The translations under genes and the position numbers were made by a program. Of a stretch of 64,000 nucleotides of DNA, positions 13,530 through 28,900 are shown in pieces. Source of the stretch: Megachile rotundata (lineage: Eukaryota; Arthropoda; Insecta; Hymenoptera; Megachilidae); assembly GCF_050947335.1 (NCBI RefSeq), contig NW_027473715.1, positions 62,001-126,000 on the forward strand, written 5' to 3'. Numbering within the stretch: position 1 is the stretch's first letter; the number at the start of each line of letters is the position of its first letter. The notes under the pieces were generated by a model. It saw only the letters and a program-made list of their open reading frames with translations. It ran no database searches and was not told the DNA's origin.

Positions 13530-14691
13530 GCTTATATGATCGATAGAACGACAAATACTATACTTGCTACACTCACTATTATCAATCTCACTCATATTAT
13601 TAACCATATTATGCAGATATGATCGATAGAACGACAATTACTATACGCATTACTCTTATTATTATCAATCTAACTCATATTATTAGCCATATTATGCTTA
13701 TATGATCGACAGAACGACAATTACTATACTTATTCCACTCACTGTTATCAATCTAACTCATATTATTAGTCATATTATGCTTATATGATCGATAGAACGA
13801 CAATTACTACACTTATTACTCTTATTATTATCAATCTAACTCATATTATTAGCCATATTATGCTTATATGATCGATAGTACGACAACTACTATACTCATT
13901 ACTCTTATTATTATCAATCTAACTCATATTATTAGCCATATTATGGTTATATGTCCGATAGAACGACAATTACTATACTTATTACACTTATTATTATCAA
14001 TCTAACTCATATTATTGACCATATTATGCAGATATGATCGATAGAACGACAATTACTATACTTATTACTCTTATTATTATCAATCTAACTCATATTATTA
14101 GCCATATTATGCTTATATGATCGATAGAACGACGATTACTATACTCATTACTCTTATTATTATCAATCTAACTCATATTATTAGCCATATTATGGTTATA
14201 TGATCGATAGAACGACAATTACTATACTCATTACTCTAATTATTATCAATCTAACTCATATCATTAGCCACATTATGCTTATATGATCGATAGAACGACA
14301 ATTACTATACTTATTACTCTTATTGTTATCAATCTAACTCATATCATCAGCCATATTGTGCTTATATGATCGATAGAACGACAATTACTATACTTATTAC
14401 ACTCACTATTATAAATTTAACTCACATTATTAGCCATATTGTGGTTATATGACCGATAGAGCGACAATTACTAACCTTATTACTCTAATTATAATCAATC
14501 TAACTCATATTAGTAGCCACATTATGCTTATATGATCGATTGAACTACAATTACTGTACTTATTACTCTTATTATAAACAATCTAACTCATATTATGAGC
14601 CATATTATGCTTATATGATCGATAGGACGACAACTACTATACTCATTACTCTCATTATTATCAATCTAACTCATATTATTAGCCATATTAT
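13530..14691 (+). repeat. complete 14-mer HOR unit (sub-version A)
   Basis: All fourteen types in order, 1,162 bp, preceded by types 11-14 at 13,198-13,529. It has the A marks (TTCCACTC at type 3, GACGATTAC at type 8, CATCAGCC at type 10) and private changes such as ACTACACTT in type 4 and TTGACC in type 6. It is about 6.6 kb from the first HOR block, so the HOR is scattered through the array in islands. Confidence 0.92.
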
Positions 14692-15853
14692 GCTTATATG
14701 ATCGATAGAACGACAAATACTATACTTGCTACACTCACTATTATCAATCTCACTCATATTGTTAACCATATTATGCAGATATGATCGATAGTACGACAAT
14801 TACTATACTCATTACTCTTATTATTATCAATCTAACTCATATTATTAGCCATATTATGGTTATATTATCGATAGAACGACAATTACTATACTCATTACTC
14901 TTATTATTATCAATCTAACTCATATCATTAGCCATATTATGCTTATATGATCGATAGAACGACAATTACTATACTTATTACTCTTATTATTATCAATCTA
15001 ACTCATATTATTAGGCATATTATGCTTATATGATCGATAGAACGACAATTACTATACTTATTACACTCACTGTTATCAATCTAACTCATATTATTAGCCA
15101 TATTATGGTTATATGACCGATAGAACGACAATTACTATACTTATTACTCTTATTATTACCAATCTAACTCATATTATTAACCATATTATGCAGATATGAT
15201 CGATAGAACGACAATTACTATACTTATTACTCTTATTATTATCAATCTAACTCATATTATTAGCCATATTATGCTTATATGATCGATAGAACGACGATTA
15301 CTATACTCATTACTCTTATTATTATCAATCTAACTCATATTATTAGCCATATTATCGTTATATGATCGATAGAACGACAATTACTATACTCATTACTCTA
15401 ATTATTATCAATCTAACTCATATCATTAGCCACATTATGCTTATATGATCGATAGAACGACAATTACTATACTTATTACTCTTATTGTTATCAATCTAAC
15501 TCATATCATCAGCCATATTGTGCTTATATGATCGATAGAACGACAATTACTATACTTATTACACTCACTATTATAAATTTAACTCACATTATTAGCCATA
15601 TTGTGGTTATATGACCGATAGAGCGACAATTACTAACCTTATTACTCTAATTATAATCAATCTAACTCATATTAGTAGCCACATTATGCTTATATGATCG
15701 ATTGAACTACAATTACTGTACTTATTACTCTTATTATAAACAATCTAACTCATATTATGAGCCATATTATGCTTATATGATCGATAGGACGACAACTACT
15801 ATACTCATTACTCTCATTATTATCAATCTAACTCATATTATTAGCCATATTAT
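14692..15853 (+). repeat. variant 14-monomer unit (hybrid HOR)
   Basis: Also exactly 14 monomers between type 1 starts (14,692 and 15,854), and it ends with types 8-14 of sub-version A. Its positions 2-7 are different monomers: GCAGA with GTACGACAATTAC, GGTTA, two GCTTA units (one TTAGGC), GGTTA with GACCG, then GCAGA. It reads as a HOR unit whose front half was replaced by the monomer order seen at about 6,973-7,390, with no change in total length. Private changes: TATATTATCG near 14,861-14,870 and TATCGTTATATG near 15,355. Confidence 0.85.
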
Positions 15854-17513
15854 GCTTATATGATCGATAGAACGACAAATACTATACTTGCTACACTCAC
15901 TATTATCAATCTCACTCATATTGTTAACCATATTATGCAGATATGATCGATAGTACGACAATTACTATACTCATTACTCTTATTATTATCAATCTAACTC
16001 ATATTATTAGCCATATTATGGTTATATGATCGATAGAACGACAATTACTATACTCATTACTCTTATTATTATCAATCTAACTCATATTATTAGCCATATT
16101 ATGCTTATATGATCGATAGTACGACAACTACTATACTCATTACTCTTATTATTATCAATCTAACTCATATCATTAGCCATAATGTGCTTATATGATCGAT
16201 AGAACGACAATTACTATACTTATTACACTCACTATTATAAATCTAACTCACATTATTAGCCATATTATGCTTATATGATCGATAGAAGGACAATTACTAT
16301 ACTTATTACTCTTATTATTATCAATCTAACTCATATTATTAGGCATATTATGCTTATATGATCGATAGAACGACAATTACTATACTCATTACTCTTACTA
16401 TTATTAATCCAACTCATATTATTAACCATGTTATGCAGATATGATCGATAGTACGACAATTACTATACTCATTACTCTTATTATTATCAATCTAACTCAT
16501 ATTATTAGCCATATTATGGTTATATGATCGATAGAACGACAATTACTATACTCATTACTCTTATTATTATCAATCTAACTCATATTATTAGCCATATTAT
16601 GCTTATATGATCGATAGAACGACAATTACTATACTTATTACTCTTATTATTATCAATCTAACTCATATTATTAGGCATATTATGCTTATATGATCGATAG
16701 AACGACAATTACTATACTTATTACACTCACTATTATAAATCTAACTCACATTATTAGCCATATTGTGGTTATATGACCGATAGAGCGACAATTACTAACC
16801 TTATTACTCTAATTATAATCAATCTAACTTATATTAGTAGCCACATTATGCTTATATGATCGATTGAACTACAATTACTGTACTTATTACTCTTATTATT
16901 AACAATCTAACTCATATTATGAGCCATATTATGCTTATATGATCGATAGGACGACAACTACTATACTCATTACTCTCATTATTATCAATCTAACTCATAT
17001 TATTAGCCATATTATGCTTATATGATCGATAGAACGACAACTACTATACTCATTACTCTAATTATTATCAATCTAACTCATATCATTAGCCATAATGTGC
17101 TTATATGATCGATAGAACGACAATTACTATACTTATTACACTCACTATTATAAATCTAACTCACATTATTAGCCATATTATGCTTATATGATCGATAGAA
17201 GGACAATTACTATACTTATTACTCTTATTATTATCAATCTAACTCATATTATTAGGCATATTATGCTTATATGATCGATAGAACGACAATTACTATACTC
17301 ATTACTCTTACTATTATTAATCCAACTCATATTATTAACCATGTTATGCAGATATGATCGATAGAACGACAATTACTATACTCATTACTCTTACTATTAT
17401 TAATCCAACTCATATTATTAACCATGTTATGCAGATATGATCGATAGTACGACAATTACTATACTCATTACTCTTATTATTATCAATCTAACTCATATTA
17501 TTAGCCATATTAT

Positions 17514-18615
17514 GCTTATATGATCGATAGAACGACAATTACTGTACTTATTACTCTTATTATTATCAATCTAACTCATATTATTAGGCATATTATGCTT
17601 ATATGATCGACAGAACGACAATTACTATACTTATTACACTCACTGTTATCAATCTAACTCATATTATTAGCCATATTATGGTTATATGACCGATAGAACG
17701 ACAATTACTATACTTATTACTCTTATTATTATCAATCTAACTCATATTATTAGCCATATTATGCTTATATGATCGATAGAACGACAATTACTATATTTAT
17801 TACTCTTTTTATTATCAATCTAACTCATATTATTAGCCATATTAAGCTTATATGATCGATAGTACGACAATTACTATACTCATTACTCTTATTATTATCA
17901 ATCTAACTCATATTATTAGCCATATTATGGTTATATGATCGATAGAACGACAATTACTATACTCATTACTCTTATTATTATCAATCTAACTCATATCATT
18001 AGCCATATTATGCTTATATGATCGATAGAACGACAATTACTATACTTATTACTCATATTATTATCAATCTAACTCATATTATTGGCCATATTGTGCATAT
18101 ATGATCGATAGAACGACAATTACTATACTCATTACTCTTACTATTATCAATCTAACTCATATTATTAACCATGTTATGCAGATATGATCGATAGAACTAC
18201 AATTACTATCCTTATTACTCTTATTATTATCAATCTAACTCATATTATTAGCCATATTATGCTTATATGATCGATAGAACGACAATTACTATACTTATTA
18301 CACTCACTGTTATCAATCTAACTCATATTATTAGCCATATTATGCTTATATGATCGATAGAACGACAATTACTATACTTATTACTCTTATTATTATCAAT
18401 CTAACTCATATTATTAGCCATATTAAGCTTATATGATCGATAGTACGACAATTACTATACTCATTACTCTTATTATTATCAATCTAACTCATATTATTAG
18501 CCATATTATGGTTATATGATCGATAGAACGACAATTACTATACTCATTACTCTTGTTACTATCAATCTAACTCATATCATTAGCCATATTATGCTTATAT
18601 GATCGATAGAACGAC
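17514..18615 (+). repeat. long-range duplicated block (partner at 49,051)
   Basis: Matches 49,051-50,152 at 380 monomers, counting the 3-bp deletion in between. Shared marks include TATATTTATTACTC followed by CTTTTTATTATC (17,801 and 49,338), AAGCTT variants, CATATTATTATC, ATCCTTATTACTC and a CTCTTGTTA variant. The match breaks at about 18,615, where this copy continues with CTTATTACTC and the partner with CATATTGCACACAC. Confidence 0.75.
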
Positions 18616-18794
18616 AATTACTATACTTATTACTCTTATTATTATCAATCTAACTCATATTATTAGGCATATTATGCTTATATGATCGATAGAACGACAA
18701 TTACTATACTTATTACACTCACTGTTATCAATCTAACTCATATTATTAGCCATATTATGGTTATATGACCGACAGAACGACAATTACTATACTT

Positions 18795-19544
18795 ATTACT
18801 CTTATTATTATCAATCTAAAGAATATTATTGGTTATATTGTGCATATATGATCGATAGAACGACAATTACTATACTTATTACTCTTATTATTATCAATCT
18901 AACTCATATTATTGGCCATATTGTGCATATATAATCGATAGAACGACAATTATTATACTCATTACTCTTACTATTATCAATCTAACTCATATTATTAACC
19001 ATGTTATGCAGATATGATCGATAGTACGACAATTACTATACTCATTACTCTTATTATCATCAATCTAACTCATATTATTAGCCATATTATGGTTATATGA
19101 TCGATAGAACGACAATTACTATACTCATTATTCTTATTATTATCAATCTAACTCATATCATTAGCCATATTATGCTTATATGATCGATAGAACGACAATT
19201 ACTATACTTATTACTCTTATTATTATCAATCTAACTCATATTATTTGCCATATTGTGCTTATATGATCGATAGAACGACAATTACTATACATATTGCACA
19301 CACTATTATCAATCTAACTCACATTCTTAGCCATATTGTGGTTATATGACCGATAGAACGACAATTACTATACCTATTACTCTTATTATTAACAATCTAA
19401 CTCATATTATGAGCCATATTATGCTTATATGATCGATAGGACGACAACTACTATACTCATTACTCTCATTATTATCAATCTAACTCATATCATTAGCCAT
19501 ATTGTGCTTATATGATCGATAGAACGACAATTACTATACTTATT
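18795..19544 (+). repeat. long-range duplicated block (partner at 50,249)
   Basis: Matches 50,249-50,998 at 379 monomers, one fewer than the preceding block, so one monomer was gained or lost between them. Distinctive shared marks are CAATCTAAAGAATATTATTG (18,811 and 50,265), a rare multi-base change, then TATATAATCG, TTATTATACTC, TTATCATCAATC and CATATTGCACACAC. A small difference is TTTGCC here against TTAGCC in the partner. Confidence 0.78.
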
Positions 19545-19920
19545 GCACTCACTATTATCAATCTAACTCACATTATTAGCCATATTATGGTTATATGACC
19601 GATAGAACGACAATTGCTATACTTCTTACTCTTATTATTATCAATCTAACTCATACTATGAGCCATATTATGCTTATATGATCGATAGGACGACGACTAC
19701 TATACTCATTACTCTTATTATTATCTATCTAACTCATATTATTAACCATATTATGCAGATATGATCGATAGAACGACAATTACTATACTTATTACTCTTA
19801 TTATTATCAATCTAACTCATATTATTAGCCATATTATGCTTATATGATCGATAGAACGACAATTACTATACTCATTACTCTTATTATTATCAATCTAACT
19901 CATATTATTAGCCATATTAT

Positions 19921-20252
19921 GGTTATATGATCGATAGAACGACAATTACTATACTCATTACTCTAATTATTATCAATCTAACTCATATCATTAGCCACAT
20001 TATGCTTATATGATCGATAGAACGACAATTACTATACTTATTACTCTTATTGTTATCAATCTAACTCATATCATCAGCCATATTGTGCTTATATGATCGA
20101 TAGAACGACAATTACTATACTCATTACTCTAATTATTATCAATCTAACTCATATCATTAGCCACATTATGCTTATATGATCGATAGAACGACAATTACTA
20201 TACTTATTACTCTTATTGTTATCAATCTAACTCATATCATCAGCCATATTGT
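19921..20252 (+). repeat. dimer duplication (2 x 166 bp)
   Basis: A two-monomer unit (CTCTAATTATTATC/CATTAGCCACATT then CTTATTGTTATC/CATCAGCCATATTGT, HOR types 9 and 10) occurs twice in a row: 19,921-20,086 and 20,087-20,252. The first dimer opens with GGTTA and the second with GCTTA. The same doubled dimer is present at 23,988-24,319 and about 34,194-34,525, so it arose before the larger duplications that copied it. Confidence 0.88.
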
Positions 20253-20543
20253 GCTTATATGATCGATAGAACGACAATTACTATACTTATTACACTCACT
20301 ATTATAAATTTAACTCACATTATTAGCCATATTGTGGTTATATGACCGATAGAGCGACAATTACTAACCTTATTACTCTAATTATAATCAATCTAACTCA
20401 TATTAGTAGCCACATTATGCTTATATGATCGATTGAACTACAATTACTGTACTTATTACTCTTATTATAAACAATCTAACTCATATTATGAGCCATATTA
20501 TGCTTATATGATCGATAGGACGACAACTACTATACTCATTACT

Positions 20544-22120
20544 CTCATTATTATCAATCTAACTCATATTATTAGCCATATTATGCTTATATGATCGATA
20601 GAACGACAAATACTATACTTGCTACACTCACTATTATCAATCTCACTCATATTGTTAACCATATTATGCAGATATGATCGATAGAACGACAATTACTATA
20701 CGCATTACTCTTATTATTATCAATCTAACTCATATTATTAGCCATATTATGCTTATATGATCGATAGAACGACAATTACTATACTCATTACTCTTATTAT
20801 TATCAATCTAACTCATATTATTAGCCATATTATGGTTATATGATCGATAGAACGACAATTACTATACTCGTTACTCTAATTATTATCAATCTAACTCACA
20901 TCATTAGCCACATTATGCTTATATGATCGATAGAACGACAATTACTATACTTATTACTCTTATTGTTATCCATCTAACTCATATTATTAGCCATATTATG
21001 CTTATATGATCGATAGAACGACAACTACTATACTCATTACTCTAATTATTATCAATCTAACTCATATCATTAGCCATATTGTGCTTATATGATCGATAGA
21101 ACGACAATTACTATACTTATTACACTCACTATTATAAATCTAACTCATATTATTAGGCATATTATGCTTATATGATCGATAGAACGACAATTACTATACT
21201 CATTACTCTTACTATTATTAATCTAACTCATATTATTAACCATGTTATGCAGATATGATCGATAGTACGACAATTACTATACTCATTACTCTTATTATTA
21301 TCAATCTAACTCATATTATTAGCCATATTATGGTTATATGATCGATAGAACGACAATTACTATACTCATTACTCTTATTATTATCAATCTAACTCATATC
21401 ATTAGCCATATTATGCTTATATGATCGATAGAACGACAATTACTATACTTATTACTCTTATTATTATCAATCTAACTCATATTATTAGGCATATTATGCT
21501 TATATGATCGATAGAACGACAATTACTATACTTATTACACTCACTGTTATCAATCTAACTCATATTATTAGCCATATTATGGTTATATGACCGATAGAAC
21601 GACAATTACTATACTTATTACTCTTATTATTACCAATCTAACTCATATTATTAACCATATTATGCAGATATGATCGATAGAACGACAATTACTATACCTA
21701 TTACTCTTATTATTATCAATCTAACTCATATTATGAGCCATATTATGCTTATATGATCGATAGGACGACAACTACTATACTCATTACTCTCATTATTATC
21801 AATCTAACTCATATCATTAGCCATATTGTGCTTATATGATCGATAGAACGACAATTACTATACTCATTACTCTTATTATTATCAATCTAACTCATATCAT
21901 TAGCCATATTATGCTTATATGATCGATAGAACGACAATTACTATACTTACTACTCTAATTATTATCAATCTAACTCATATTATTAGGCATATTATGCTTA
22001 TATGATCGATAGAACGACAATTACTATACTTACTACTCTTATTATTATCAATCTAACTCATATTATTAGGCATATTATGCTTATATGATCGATAGAACGA
22101 CAATTACTATACTTATTACA
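20544..22120 (+). repeat. 19-monomer tandem duplication, copy 1
   Basis: 1,577 bp, directly followed by copy 2. It opens inside a type 14 monomer at CTCATTATTATC and continues with type 1 (GTTAACC form) at 20,585, type 2, then monomers marked CTCGTTACTC with CACATCATTAGCC, CTTATTGTTATCCATC, TTATTAATCTAAC and TTACCAATC. The end is a hybrid: the monomer around 22,121 starts like CTTATTACA(CTC) and finishes like the type 14 CTCATTATTATC. That is the exact joint. Confidence 0.88.
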
Positions 22121-23697
22121 CTCATTATTATCAATCTAACTCATATTATTAGCCATATTATGCTTATATGATCGATAGAACGACAAATACTATACTTGCT
22201 ACACTCACTATTATCAATCTCACTCATATTGTTAACCATATTATGCAGATATGATCGATAGAACGACAATTACTATACGCATTACTCTTATTATTATCAA
22301 TCTAACTCATATTATTAGCCATATTATGCTTATATGATCGATAGAACGACAATTACTATACTCATTACTCTTATTATTATCAATCTAACTCATATTATTA
22401 GCCATATTATGGTTATATGATCGATAGAACGACAATTACTATACTCGTTACTCTAATTATTATCAATCTAACTCACATCATTAGCCACATTATGCTTATA
22501 TGATCGATAGAACGACAATTACTATACTTATTACTCTTATTGTTATCCATCTAACTCATATTATTAGCCATATTATGCTTATATGATCGATAGAACGACA
22601 ACTACTATACTCATTACTCTAATTATTATCAATCTAACTCATATCATTAGCCATATTGTGCTTATATGATCGATAGAACGACAATTACTATACTTATTAC
22701 ACTCACTATTATAAATCTAACTCATATTATTAGGCATATTATGCTTATATGATCGATAGAACGACAATTACTATACTCATTACTCTTACTATTATTAATC
22801 TAACTCATATTATTAACCATGTTATGCAGATATGATCGATAGTACGACAATTACTATACTCATTACTCTTATTATTATCAATCTAACTCATATTATTAGC
22901 CATATTATGGTTATATGATCGATAGAACGACAATTACTATACTCATTACTCTTATTATTATCAATCTAACTCATATCATTAGCCATATTATGCTTATATG
23001 ATCGATAGAACGACAATTACTATACTTATTACTCTTATTATTATCAATCTAACTCATATTATTAGGCATATTATGCTTATATGATCGATAGAACGACAAT
23101 TACTATACTTATTACACTCACTGTTATCAATCTAACTCATATTATTAGCCATATTATGGTTATATGACCGATAGAACGACAATTACTATACTTATTACTC
23201 TTATTATTACCAATCTAACTCATATTATTAACCATATTATGCAGATATGATCGATAGAACGACAATTACTATACCTATTACTCTTATTATTATCAATCTA
23301 ACTCATATTATGAGCCATATTATGCTTATATGATCGATAGGACGACAACTACTATACTCATTACTCTCATTATTATCAATCTAACTCATATCATTAGCCA
23401 TATTGTGCTTATATGATCGATAGAACGACAATTACTATACTCATTACTCTTATTATTATCAATCTAACTCATATCATTAGCCATATTATGCTTATATGAT
23501 CGATAGAACGACAATTACTATACTTACTACTCTAATTATTATCAATCTAACTCATATTATTAGGCATATTATGCTTATATGATCGATAGAACGACAATTA
23601 CTATACTTACTACTCTTATTATTATCAATCTAACTCATATTATTAGGCATATTATGCTTATATGATCGATAGAACGACAATTACTATACTTATTACA
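22121..23697 (+). repeat. 19-monomer tandem duplication, copy 2
   Basis: Repeats 20,544-22,120 at a spacing of 1,577 bp (type 1 starts at 20,585 and 22,162). At its end the parental CTTATTACACTCACTG monomer is intact (23,698 onward). A third related copy starts around 24,611 (type 1 at 24,652, 30 monomers further). Because the 10.2-kb duplication copied this region, the same joint is also present at about 32,327. Confidence 0.88.
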
Positions 23698-26600
23698 CTC
23701 ACTGTTATCAATCTAACTCATATTATTAGCCATATTATGGTTATATGACCGATAGAACGACAATTACTATACTTGTTACTCTTATTATTATCTATCTAAC
23801 TCATATTATTAACCATATTATGCAGATATGATCGATAGAACGACAATTACTATACTTATTACTCTTATTATTATCAATCTAACTCATATTATTAGCCATA
23901 TTATGCTTATATGATCGATAGAACGACAATTACTATACTCATTACTCTTATTATTATCAATCTAACTCATATTATTAGCCATATTATGGTTATATGATCG
24001 ATAGAACGACAATTACTATACTCATTACTCTAATTATTATCAATCTAACTCATATCATTAGCCACATTATGCTTATATGATCGATAGAACGACAATTACT
24101 ATACTTATTACTCTTATTGTTATCAATCTAACTCATATCATCAGCCATATTGTGCTTATATGATCGATAGAACGACAATTACTATACTCATTACTCTAAT
24201 TATTATCAATCTAACTCATATCATTAGCCACATTATGCTTATATGATCGATAGAACGACAATTACTATACTTATTACTCTTATTGTTATCAATCTAACTC
24301 ATATCATCAGCCATATTGTGCTTATATGATCGATAGAACGACAATTACTATACTTATTACACTCACTATTATAAATTTAACTCACATTATTAGCCATATT
24401 GTGGTTATATGACCGATAGAGCGACAATTACTAACCTTATTACTCTAATTATAATCAATCTAACTCATATTAGTAGCCACATTATGCTTATATGATCGAT
24501 TGAACTACAATTACTGTACTTATTACTCTTATTATAAACAATCTAACTCATATTATGAGCCATATTATGCTTATATGATCGATAGGACGACAACTACTAT
24601 ACTCATTACTCTCATTATTATCAATCTAACTCATATTATTAGCCATATTATGCTTATATGATCGATAGAACGACAAATACTATACTTGCTACACTCACTA
24701 TTATCAATCTCACTCATATTGTTAACCATATTATGCAGATATGATCGATAGAACGACAATTACTATACGCATTACTCTTATTATTATCAATCTAACTCAT
24801 ATTATTAGCCATATTATGCTTATATGATCGATAGAACGACAATTACTATACTCATTACTCTTATTATTATCAATCTAACTCATATTATTAGCCATATTAT
24901 GGTTATATGATCGATAGAACGACAATTACTATACTCGTTACTCTAATTATTATCAATCTAACTCACATCATTAGCCACATTATGCTTATATGATCGATAG
25001 AACGACAATTACTATACTTATTACTCTTATTGTTATCCATCTAACTCATATTATTAGCCATATTATGCTTATATGATCGATAGAACGACAACTACTATAC
25101 TCATTACTCTAATTATTATCAATCTAACTCATATCATTAGCCATATTGTGCTTATATGATCGATAGAACGACAATTACTATACTTATTACACTCACTATT
25201 ATAAATCTAACTCATATTATTAGGCATATTATGCTTATATGATCGATAGAACGACAATTACTATACTCATTACTCTTACTATTATTAATCTAACTCATAT
25301 TATTAACCATGTTATGCAGATATGATCGATAGTACGACAATTACTATACTCATTACTCTTATTATTATCAATCTAACTCATATTATTAGCCATATTATGG
25401 TTATATGATCGATAGAACGACAATTACTATACTCATTACTCTTATTATTATCAATCTAACTCATATCATTAGCCATATTATGCTTACATGATCGATAGAA
25501 CGACAATTACTATACTTATTACTCTTATTATTATCAATCTAACTCATATTATTAGGCATATTATGCTTATATGATCGATAGAACGACAATTACTATACTT
25601 ATTACACTCACTGTTATCAATCTAACTCATATTATTAGCCATATTATGGTTATATGACCGATAGAACGACAATTACTATACTTATTACTCTTATTATTAC
25701 CAATCTAACTCATATTATTAACCATATTATGCAGATATGATCGATAGAACGACAATTACTATACCTATTACTCTTATTATTATCAATCTAACTCATATTA
25801 TGAGCCATATTATGCTTATATGATCGATAGGACGACAACTACTATACTCATTACTCTCATTATTATCAATCTAACTCATATCATTAGCCATATTGTGCTT
25901 ATATGATCGATAGAACGACAATTACTATACTCATTACTCTTATTATTATCAATCTAACTCATATCATTAGCCATATTATGCTTATATGATCGATAGAACG
26001 ACAATTACTATACTTACTACTCTAATTATTATCAATCTAACTCATATTATTAGGCATATTATGCTTATATGATCGATAGAACGACAATTACTATACTTAC
26101 TACTCTTATTATTATCATTCTAACTCATATTATTAGGCATATTATGCTTATATGATCGATAGAACGACAATTACTATACTTATTACACTCACTGTTATCA
26201 ATCTAACTCATATTATTAGCCATATTATGGTTATATGACCGATAGAACGACAATTACTATACTTGTTACTCTTATTATTATCAATCTAACTCATATTATT
26301 AACCATATTATGCAGATATGATCGATAGAACGACAATTACTATACTTATTACTCTTATTATTATCAATCTAACTCATATTATTGGCCATATTGTGCATAT
26401 ATGATCGATAGAACGACAATTACTATACTCATTACTCTTACTATTATCAATCTAACTCATATTATTAACCATGTTATGCATATATGATCGATAGAACGAC
26501 AATTACTATCCCTATTACTCTTACTATTATCAATCTAACTCATATTATTAGCCATAGCATGCTTATATGATCGACAGAACTACAATTACTATACTCATTA

Positions 26601-28220
26601 CTCTAATTATTATCAATCTAACTCATATCATTAGCCATATTGTGCTTGTATGATCGATAGAACGACAATTACTATACCTATTACACTCACTATTATAAAT
26701 CTAACTCACATTATTAGCCATATTGTGGTTATATGACCGATAGAACGACAATTACTAACCTTATTACTCTAATCATAATCAATCTAACTCATATTAATAG
26801 CCACATTATGCTTATATGATCGATAGAACTACAATTACTGTACTTATTACACTCACTATTATAAATCTAACTCACATTATTAGCCATATTGTGGTTATAT
26901 GACCGATAGAGCGACAATTACTAACCTTATTACTCTAATTATAATCAATCTAACTTATATTAGTAGCCACATTATGCTTATATGATCGATTGAACTACAA
27001 TTACTGTACTTATTACTCTTATTATTAACAATCTAACTCATATTATGAGCCATATTATGCTTATATGATCGATAGGACGACAACTACTATACTCATTACT
27101 CTCATTATTATCAATCTAACTCATATTATTAGCCATATTATGCTTATATGATCGATAGAACGACAATTACTATACTCATTACTCTTACTATTATTAATCC
27201 AACTCATATTATTAACCATGTTATGCAGATATGATCGATAGTACGACAATTACTATACTCATTACTCTTATTATTATCAATCTAACTCATATTATTAGCC
27301 ATATTATGGTTATATGATCGATAGAACGACAATTACTATACTCATTACTCTTATTATTATCAATCTAACTCATATTATTAGCCATATTATGCTTATATGA
27401 TCGATAGAACGACAATTACTATACTTATTACTCTTATTATTATCAATCTAACTCATATCATTAGCCATAATGTGCTTATATGATCGATAGAACGACAATT
27501 ACTATACTTATTACACTCACTATTATAAATCTAACTCACATTATTAGCCATATTATGCTTATATGATCGATAGAAGGACAATTACTATACTTATTACTCT
27601 TATTATTATCAATCTAACTCATATTATTAGGCATATTATGCTTATATGATCGATAGAACGACAATTACTATACTCATTACTCTTACTATTATTAATCCAA
27701 CTCATATTATTAACCATGTTATGCAGATATGATCGATAGTACGACAATTACTATACTCATTACTCTTATTATTATCAATCTAACTCATATTATTAGCCAT
27801 ATTATGGTTATATGATCGATAGAACGACAATTACTATACTCATTACTCTTATTATTATCAATCTAACTCATATTATTAGCCATATTATGCTTATATGATC
27901 GATAGAACGACAATTACTATACTTATTACTCTTATTATTATCAATCTAACTCATATTATTAGGCATATTATGCTTATATGATCGATAGAACGACAATTAC
28001 TATACTTACTACACTCACTGTTATCAATCTAACTCATATTATTAGCCATATTATGGTTATATGACCGATAGAACGACAATTACTATACTTATTACTCTTA
28101 TTATTATCAATCTAACTCATATTATTAGCCATATTATGCTTATATGATCGATAGAACGACAATTACTATATTTATTACTCTTTTTATTATCAATCTAACT
28201 CATATTATTAGCCATATTAA

Positions 28221-28303
28221 GCTTATATGATCGATAGTACGACAATTACTGTACTCATTACTCTTATTATTATCAATCTAACTCATATCATTAGCCATAT
28301 TAT
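28221..28303 (+). repeat. hybrid monomer marking a one-monomer deletion
   Basis: This monomer begins like the GATAGTACGACAATTAC unit and continues like the next unit of copy B, which has ACTGTACTCATTACTC and ends CATCATTAGCC. Copy B (38.43-38.60 kb) has the two units separately, with a GGTTA start between them. Exactly one 83-bp unit was lost in copy A, which shifts the A/B offset from 123 to 124 monomers. Confidence 0.85.
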
Positions 28304-28900
28304 GCTTATATGATCGATAGAACGACAATTACTATACTTATTACTCATATTATTATCAATCTAACTCATATTATTGGCCATATTGTGCATATATGATCGA
28401 TAGAACGACAATTACTATACTCATTACTCTTACTATTATCAATCTAACTCATATTATTAACCATGTTATGCAGATATGATCGATAGAACTACAATTACTA
28501 TCCTTATTACTCTTATTATTATCAATCTAACTCATATTATTAGCCATATTATGCTTATATGATCGATAGAACGACAATTACTATACTTATTACACTCACT
28601 GTTATCAATCTAACTCATATTATTAGCCATATTATGCTTATATGATCGATAGAACGACAATTACTATACTTATTACTCTTATTATTATCAATCTAACTCA
28701 TATTATTAGCCATATTAAGCTTATATGATCGATAGTACGACAATTACTATACTCAGTACTCTTATTATTATCAATCTAACTCATATTACTAGCCATATTA
28801 TGCTTATATGATCGATAGAACGACAATTACTATACTTATTACTCTTATTATTATCAATCTAACTCATATTATTAGCCATATTAAGCTTATATGATCGATA

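Larger units (their letters stand above)
15854..19920 (+). repeat. mixed-order satellite stretch
   Basis: Forty-nine monomers with local duplications. The GATAGAAGGAC monomer at 16,269 recurs at 17,182, 11 monomers on, with similar neighbours. The TTATTAATCC monomer is doubled near 17,265-17,430. AAGCTT variants (TTAAGCTTATATG) occur at about 17.85 and 18.4 kb. A block edge with TATCTATCTAACTC near 19,725 recurs 49 monomers later near 23,792. Only satellite is present. Confidence 0.83.
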
